This document shows positions 60,059 to 64,000 of a stretch of 64,000 nucleotides of DNA, in pieces. How positions within the stretch are numbered: position 1 is the first letter of the stretch; the number at the start of each line of letters is the position of its first letter. Source of the DNA: Pseudomonas weihenstephanensis (GTDB lineage: Bacteria; Pseudomonadota; Gammaproteobacteria; Pseudomonadales; Pseudomonadaceae); the NCBI RefSeq assembly GCF_001043055.1, contig NZ_JYLF01000009.1, forward strand, positions 148,075 to 212,074, given 5' to 3'. The notes under the pieces were generated by a model. That model made no database searches. It saw nothing but the letters and a program-made list of their open reading frames with translations, and had not been told where the DNA came from. Both the position numbers and the translations under genes were made by a program.

Positions 60059-60100
60059 GTGCGCAAGAAGTTGCGCAGTACTGCGCAACTTCTTGCGCAC
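60059..60100. promoter_or_regulatory. 42-bp perfect palindrome made of two dyads, likely activator site for hcp
   Basis: Two copies of the 18-bp dyad, 60060-60077 and its reverse complement 60082-60099, flank GTAC, and with the outer G/C give a perfect 42-bp palindrome. The copies are 22 bases apart centre to centre, about two helical turns, so two activator dimers could sit side by side. It lies about 130 bases before the hcp start point. I infer binding by the VasH/Sfa-type activator encoded at 48229-49743. Confidence 0.75.
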
Positions 60101-60185
60101 TTTATCCATGCTACCTACCTGAAAATTGGTCATTTCATACGCTTACTTTAGCTATCTATCTGATTTATATGGTTATTATTTATGT

Positions 60186-60201
60186 TGGCACGAACCTTGA
60201 T
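60186..60201 (+). promoter_or_regulatory. Sigma-54 (-24/-12) promoter of hcp
   Basis: TTGGCACGAACCTTGAT (60185-60201) matches the RpoN consensus TGGCACG-N4-TTGC at the -24 GG and the spacing; at -12 the GC is GA, a weaker form. It lies 68 bases before the hcp ATG and downstream of the dyad sites, so RpoN control with the encoded enhancer-binding protein is likely. Confidence 0.75.
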
Positions 60202-60268
60202 TGTCATTACCAGCACTTGAACGGCATTTGGGCCTTTCAAGTCCTTTTTTTCAGCAAGGAGAGCCTCC

Positions 60269-60787
60269 ATGGCGACGCCAGCGTATATGTCCATCACGGG
60301 CACCAAACAGGGTCTGATCACTGCCGGTGCGTTCACCGCGGACTCAGTGGGCAATACCTATCAGGAAGGTCATGAAGACCAGGTCATGGTTCAGGGCTTC
60401 AGCCACGAAGTGATCATTCCTCGTGACCCGCAGTCCGGTCAGCCGACCGGTCAGCGTGTGCACAAACCGGTAAAAATCACCAAGGTGTTCGACAAGTCCT
60501 CGCCGCTGCTGCTGGCTGCGCTGACCTCAGGCGAGCGCCTGACCGAGATCGAAATCCAGTGGTTCCGCACCTCGGCTGCCGGTACTCAAGAGCATTACTA
60601 CACCACCAAACTTGAAGACGCGATCATCGTTGACATCAAGGACTACATGCACAACTGCCAGGACCCGTCGAACGCGCACTTCACCCATCTGGAAGACGTG
60701 GAATTCACCTACCGCAAAATCACCTGGACCCACGAAGTGTCCGGTACATCCGGTTCGGATGATTGGCGTACTCCGGTCGCGGGCTAA
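60269..60787 (+). CDS. hcp: T6SS tube protein Hcp (TssD)
   Basis: The 172-residue product has the Hcp fold pattern: MATPAYMSITGTKQGLITAG at the start, EDQVMVQGFSHEVIIPRDPQ near 36-55, KPVKITKVFDKSSPLLLAAL near 66-85, and a late EFTYRKITWTHEVSGTSGSD. Hexamers stack to form the inner tube and can chaperone small effectors. AAGGAG lies seven bases before the ATG. It is driven by a likely sigma-54 promoter and followed by vgrG after 125 bases. Confidence 0.97.
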   Translation: MATPAYMSITGTKQGLITAGAFTADSVGNTYQEGHEDQVMVQGFSHEVIIPRDPQSGQPTGQRVHKPVKITKVFDKSSPLLLAALTSGERLTEIEIQWFRTSAAGTQEHYYTTKLEDAIIVDIKDYMHNCQDPSNAHFTHLEDVEFTYRKITWTHEVSGTSGSDDWRTPVAG

Positions 60788-60806
60788 GGCTGCGCGAGCG
60801 TTTTAG

Positions 60807-60833
60807 CGCACCGGGCCGTTGCGGGCCGGTGCG
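60807..60833 (+). other. Hairpin between hcp and vgrG
   Basis: CGCACCGG (60807-60814) pairs with CCGGTGCG (60826-60833). There is no T-run, so it may partly stop or process the message and keep Hcp above VgrG in amount. Confidence 0.5.
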
Positions 60834-60912
60834 TGCATGACCCCAGAATTTTTCTGTTTTCGGCGCCTGTTTCCACACGACGAAAATCGCTGCACTGCAT
60901 GAGGGACAAGGG

Positions 60913-63870
60913 ATGTTCGCACCGGCTCATCAGCCCCATTTCACGCTGGCCCTCGACGGGGCGGACTTTCAGGTGCTGGCCTTCAAAGGCCGCGAAACCC
61001 TGAACACGCCGTTCGTTTTTGACCTGGAGCTGGTCAGCGAGCGGCCTTTCCTCGACCTCGAAACCCTGCTGCACAAGCAGGCGTTTTTGCAGATTTCAAC
61101 CACCGGCACCGGTTTTCACGGGCAGGTGTACAGCATCTCCCGGGGCGAAGCCGGTAAGCGCCTGACCCGCTATCACCTGTCGCTGCGCCCGCATTTGTCG
61201 TATTTGGCGCACCGGGTCAACCAGCGAATCTTCCAGCAAATGACTGTGCGCCAGATCATCGCCCAGGTGCTGGAAGAACACGGGATTTTGGCCAGCGATT
61301 ATAAGTTCCAGCTCAGCGCAACCTATCCTGAGCGGGTGTATTGCGTGCAGTACGACGAATCGGACCTGACCTTCATCCAGCGCTTGTGCGAGGAAGAAGG
61401 CATCCACTTTCACTTCCAGCACAGCCCTGGCGCGCACCTGCTGGTGTTTGGCGACGACCAGACCATCTTCCCAAAACTGGCACCGGTGGCGTATCAACAA
61501 GACACTGGGCTGGTGGCCGACACGCCGATGGTCAAGCGCTTTGGCATGCGTTTAGCGACGCGTACCAGCCGCGTCACGCGCCGCGATTATGACTTCACCA
61601 AACCGCGCATCGAGCTGGAAAGCGACGCCAAAAGCAAGGCTGTGCCGGACCTTGAGGATTACGATTATCCCGGTCGTTTCGTAGACCGCGAACGCGGCAA
61701 ACACCTGGCCAATCGCAACCTCGAACGCCATCGTACCGACTACCAACTGGCCAAGGGCAAAAGCGATCAGCCCACCTTGGTCAGCGGGCATTTCATGCCG
61801 CTCACCGCGCACGCCAATGCGACATGGAATGACCTGTGGCTGCTGATCGACATCACCCACCACGGCAAGCAGCCGCAGGTGCTGGAAGAGTCGGTCACCA
61901 GCGATGTCACAGACTTGAAAGACGATTTCCATCAGGGCTATCGCAACACCTTCAGCGCAATCCCGTGGGACGTGCCGTTCCGCCCGCCACTCAAACACCC
62001 CAAGCCCAAAGTGCTGGGCAGCCAGAGCGCGATGGTTACGGGGCCGGCAGGCGAAGAAATTTACTGCGACGAATACGGCCGCGTCAAAGTGCAGTTCTAC
62101 TGGGACCGCGAGGGCAAGTTCGACGACAAAACCAGTTGCTGGATGCGTGTGGCGTCGAACTGGGCGAGCATGAGTTTTGGCTCGATCAACCTGCCGCGCA
62201 TTGGCATGGAAGTGCTGATTACCTTCCTTGAGGGCGACCCGGACCAGCCGCTGATTACCGGCTGCCTGTACCACGGCGTGAACCTGCCGCCGTACAAATT
62301 GCCCGAGCTCAAGACCTTAGCCACGGTCAAAAGCAAAGAGTACAAAGGCAGTCGCGCCAACGAACTGCGCATCGACGACACCACCAGCGAAATCAGCATC
62401 GCGTTGCGCAGTGACCACGGCGCGAGCGCGGTCAACTTGGGCTATTTGACTCATCCGCGACCTTCGGGGGGGCAGCCGCGTGGCGAAGGCTTTGAACTGC
62501 GCACCGACCGCCACGGCGCCGTACGTGCAGCGGCGGGTTTGCTGATTACGACCGAGCCACGTCCCAACGAATCCAAGCACCACAAAGACCTGCCCGAAAC
62601 CGCCGAACGCTTGGCCACTGCCAGCGATCAGCAAGACGGCCTGTCCATGCAAGCCATGGAAAATCAGGCGCAGGAAGCCGGTGACCAAGACGAGGTGGCC
62701 AAGGCGTTGTTTGCTCAGCATCGCGGCATTACCGGCAGCGGTCCGGCCAACGTCAGCGCCAACGAATTCCCTGAATTCACCGAGCCGCATCTGGTGTTGG
62801 CGAGCCCGGCCGGTATCGCGCTGAGCACGCCCAATTCGACCCACATTGCGACCGGCGAGCACTTGGGGCTGAGCAGCACCGGTCACACCAGTCTTTCAAT
62901 TGGTAAAAAACTCTTGGCCAGTGCCAGCCAAGGCATGCGCCTGTTTGTGCAAAATCTGGGCTGGCGACTGGTGGCCGCATCGGGCGACATCGACGTGCGG
63001 GCGCTGAAAGACAGCATCAACCTGTTGGCCAAACTCAATATCACCGCCAACGCAGACCGCATCACCCTCACCGCTAAAACCGAGCTGGTGATTCAAGGCG
63101 GCGGCAGCGCCACGACCTATAACGCAGGCGGCATCACCCACGTCACCACTGGCCCGTACACGGCGCACGCGGCCAACTTTGCTTATACCGGTGCCAAGAG
63201 TCTGGCCGGGGTATTCCCCGAGCCGCTGAAACCGGGCAAGGGCAACCTGGAACTGTTCAACCAGTACGCCAACCGCCAAGGCATCAAGGGCGGTGATTTT
63301 GAAGTGATCGACGCACTGGGCAAAAGCATCAAGGGCGCGCTCGACCCCAAAGGTTTCGCCGCCGTGGCAGGTGCTGCACCGGGACCGGCACGGGTCAAGT
63401 TTGGGCCCGACCCGTCCGACACCTGGAGCGTGGGCAGCTACATCGGCCAACCGCAATGGCCGCGTGAAAAGCCCGGCGATGCGGGTTCGGACAGCCTCCC
63501 CGGCCCGATCCAAAACATGATCACCGACCTGTTGCCGCGCCAAGGCAAAAGTGCCGAGTTGCTGGAGCAAGGCAAGGGCCTGGCGAAAAGCGGCCTGGAC
63601 ATGGCCAAGACTGGCATGGCCACGGTGCAAAGCGGTATGAGCGTAATCCAGACCGCCCAAGGCGCGATGCAATCAGCGCAAAACGTCAAAACCACTGTGC
63701 AAGCAGGCGTTGCGCAACTGGCCAGCGCTGCGTTGCCGAGCGCCTCAAGTTTGCTGAATCTGGCCAACAGCAGCGGCGCTCTGCCGAGCCTGCCTGCGCT
63801 GCCGAGCTTCACCCCTCCCAAGCTTTCCTTCAAAACCCCCGGCCTGCTGGCGGGTGAGATGCTGTCATGA
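60913..63870 (+). CDS. vgrG: T6SS spike protein VgrG (TssI) with long C-terminal extension
   Basis: The 985-residue protein has the gp27-like N-terminal part (1 to about 365), the gp5 OB-fold (about 370-475, with DEYGRVKVQFYWDREGKFDD and GSINLPRIGMEVLITFLEGD), and a repetitive beta-helix DUF2345 part (about 610-760). A further 220 residues follow, rich in Ala, Ser, Gln and Pro, with LFNQYANRQGIKGGDFEVID near 780 and a helical MAKTGMATVQSGMSVIQTAQ near 897. The extension shows no known enzyme motif and is more likely an adaptor-binding tail than a toxin. The stop overlaps the next gene's ATG (ATGA). Confidence 0.95.
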   Translation: MFAPAHQPHFTLALDGADFQVLAFKGRETLNTPFVFDLELVSERPFLDLETLLHKQAFLQISTTGTGFHGQVYSISRGEAGKRLTRYHLSLRPHLSYLAHRVNQRIFQQMTVRQIIAQVLEEHGILASDYKFQLSATYPERVYCVQYDESDLTFIQRLCEEEGIHFHFQHSPGAHLLVFGDDQTIFPKLAPVAYQQDTGLVADTPMVKRFGMRLATRTSRVTRRDYDFTKPRIELESDAKSKAVPDLEDYDYPGRFVDRERGKHLANRNLERHRTDYQLAKGKSDQPTLVSGHFMPLTAHANATWNDLWLLIDITHHGKQPQVLEESVTSDVTDLKDDFHQGYRNTFSAIPWDVPFRPPLKHPKPKVLGSQSAMVTGPAGEEIYCDEYGRVKVQFYWDREGKFDDKTSCWMRVASNWASMSFGSINLPRIGMEVLITFLEGDPDQPLITGCLYHGVNLPPYKLPELKTLATVKSKEYKGSRANELRIDDTTSEISIALRSDHGASAVNLGYLTHPRPSGGQPRGEGFELRTDRHGAVRAAAGLLITTEPRPNESKHHKDLPETAERLATASDQQDGLSMQAMENQAQEAGDQDEVAKALFAQHRGITGSGPANVSANEFPEFTEPHLVLASPAGIALSTPNSTHIATGEHLGLSSTGHTSLSIGKKLLASASQGMRLFVQNLGWRLVAASGDIDVRALKDSINLLAKLNITANADRITLTAKTELVIQGGGSATTYNAGGITHVTTGPYTAHAANFAYTGAKSLAGVFPEPLKPGKGNLELFNQYANRQGIKGGDFEVIDALGKSIKGALDPKGFAAVAGAAPGPARVKFGPDPSDTWSVGSYIGQPQWPREKPGDAGSDSLPGPIQNMITDLLPRQGKSAELLEQGKGLAKSGLDMAKTGMATVQSGMSVIQTAQGAMQSAQNVKTTVQAGVAQLASAALPSASSLLNLANSSGALPSLPALPSFTPPKLSFKTPGLLAGEMLS

Positions 63871-64000
63871 CGGCTGAAAATGCTGTTGCAGAAAAACGTG
63901 GCCCACAAGTGGCCATCGTGCCGATCAGTGCCATCGACATTAAAGACGTGGCCAGCGGCGCGGCGGTGTTCGATGCCTGGTTGCAGGAAGTCAGCGGCGG
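63867..64000 (+). CDS. Gene downstream of vgrG, cut by window end; candidate effector or adaptor
   Basis: Only 44 codons are visible from ATG 63867, which overlaps the vgrG stop by four bases, so translation is coupled. The N-terminus is MTAENAVAEKRGPQVAIVPI followed by SAIDIKDVASGAAVFDAWLQ. It has no signal peptide. Genes in this place usually encode an effector or the chaperone that loads one on VgrG. The visible part is not enough to name a family. Confidence 0.6.
   Translation, partial: MTAENAVAEKRGPQVAIVPISAIDIKDVASGAAVFDAWLQEVSG

Noticed and set aside
59977..60100. CRISPR array or mobile-element terminal repeat
   Set aside because: Only three dyads, unequal spacing, two in inverted arrangement, no spacers, no transposase or cas gene; position before a sigma-54 promoter fits activator sites better.
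1..64000. tRNA or rRNA genes, prophage or intact insertion sequence
   Set aside because: I saw no cloverleaf with a T-loop, no rRNA core sequence, and no transposase or phage structural gene in the window.

Overview
The window looks like chromosomal DNA of a fluorescent-type Pseudomonas. It is fairly GC-rich, with an enterobactin-receptor locus of the pfe type, a type VI secretion (T6SS) locus laid out like the H2 system of P. aeruginosa, and many families typical of the genus. I could run no database search; every name below comes from motifs and order visible in the sequence.

Layout. (1) 1-5236: iron acquisition. The tail of a sensor kinase (pfeS-like), the ferric-enterobactin receptor pfeA behind a possible Fur site, the periplasmic esterase pfeE and a ferric-reductase-like membrane flavoprotein. 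(2) 5300-16532: housekeeping and transport. YqaA-like protein, metallophosphoesterase, a manganese riboswitch (yybP-ykoY) with mntP, a sugar-efflux MFS, a second TonB receptor, two unknown exported proteins, an M20 dipeptidase and a YeeE/YedE transporter. (3) 16683-31093: accessory region. An 898-residue modular protein behind a perfect operator-like palindrome, a DUF1523 protein, mepB between two LysR tail fragments, an ankyrin/deaminase/MFS operon with a divergent LysR gene, a decayed MalT-like regulator joined to a decayed transporter, a pepsin-like protease fused to an avidin-like domain, a CsgG/DUF4810/DUF799 lipoprotein operon, and smaller genes and remnants. (4) 31107-37898: a compact candidate metabolite cluster. 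A BacA-like prephenate decarboxylase, an IlvE-type aminotransferase, a PaaK-like adenylating enzyme, an ornithine-cyclodeaminase-type reductase, a carboxymuconolactone-decarboxylase-like protein, DUF2000, a Dabb protein and a LysE exporter, with a divergent Lrp regulator. (5) 38763-64000: the T6SS. One leftward unit runs from tssA to the Stk1/Stp1 kinase-phosphatase pair and includes a sigma-54 activator; hcp-vgrG runs rightward.

How parts work together. pfeS, pfeA and pfeE would sense, import and hydrolyse enterobactin. The region 4 enzymes could divert prephenate to a non-aromatised amino acid and export it. In region 5 the encoded sigma-54 activator probably acts on dyad sites (TGCGCAA-N4-TTGCGCA, three copies) upstream of a -24/-12 promoter in front of hcp.

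The strongest candidates for something undescribed are the aspartic protease-avidin fusion (25989-27962), the prephenate-derived metabolite cluster (31107-37898), the modular 898-residue protein with its palindrome, and the hcp upstream palindromes.
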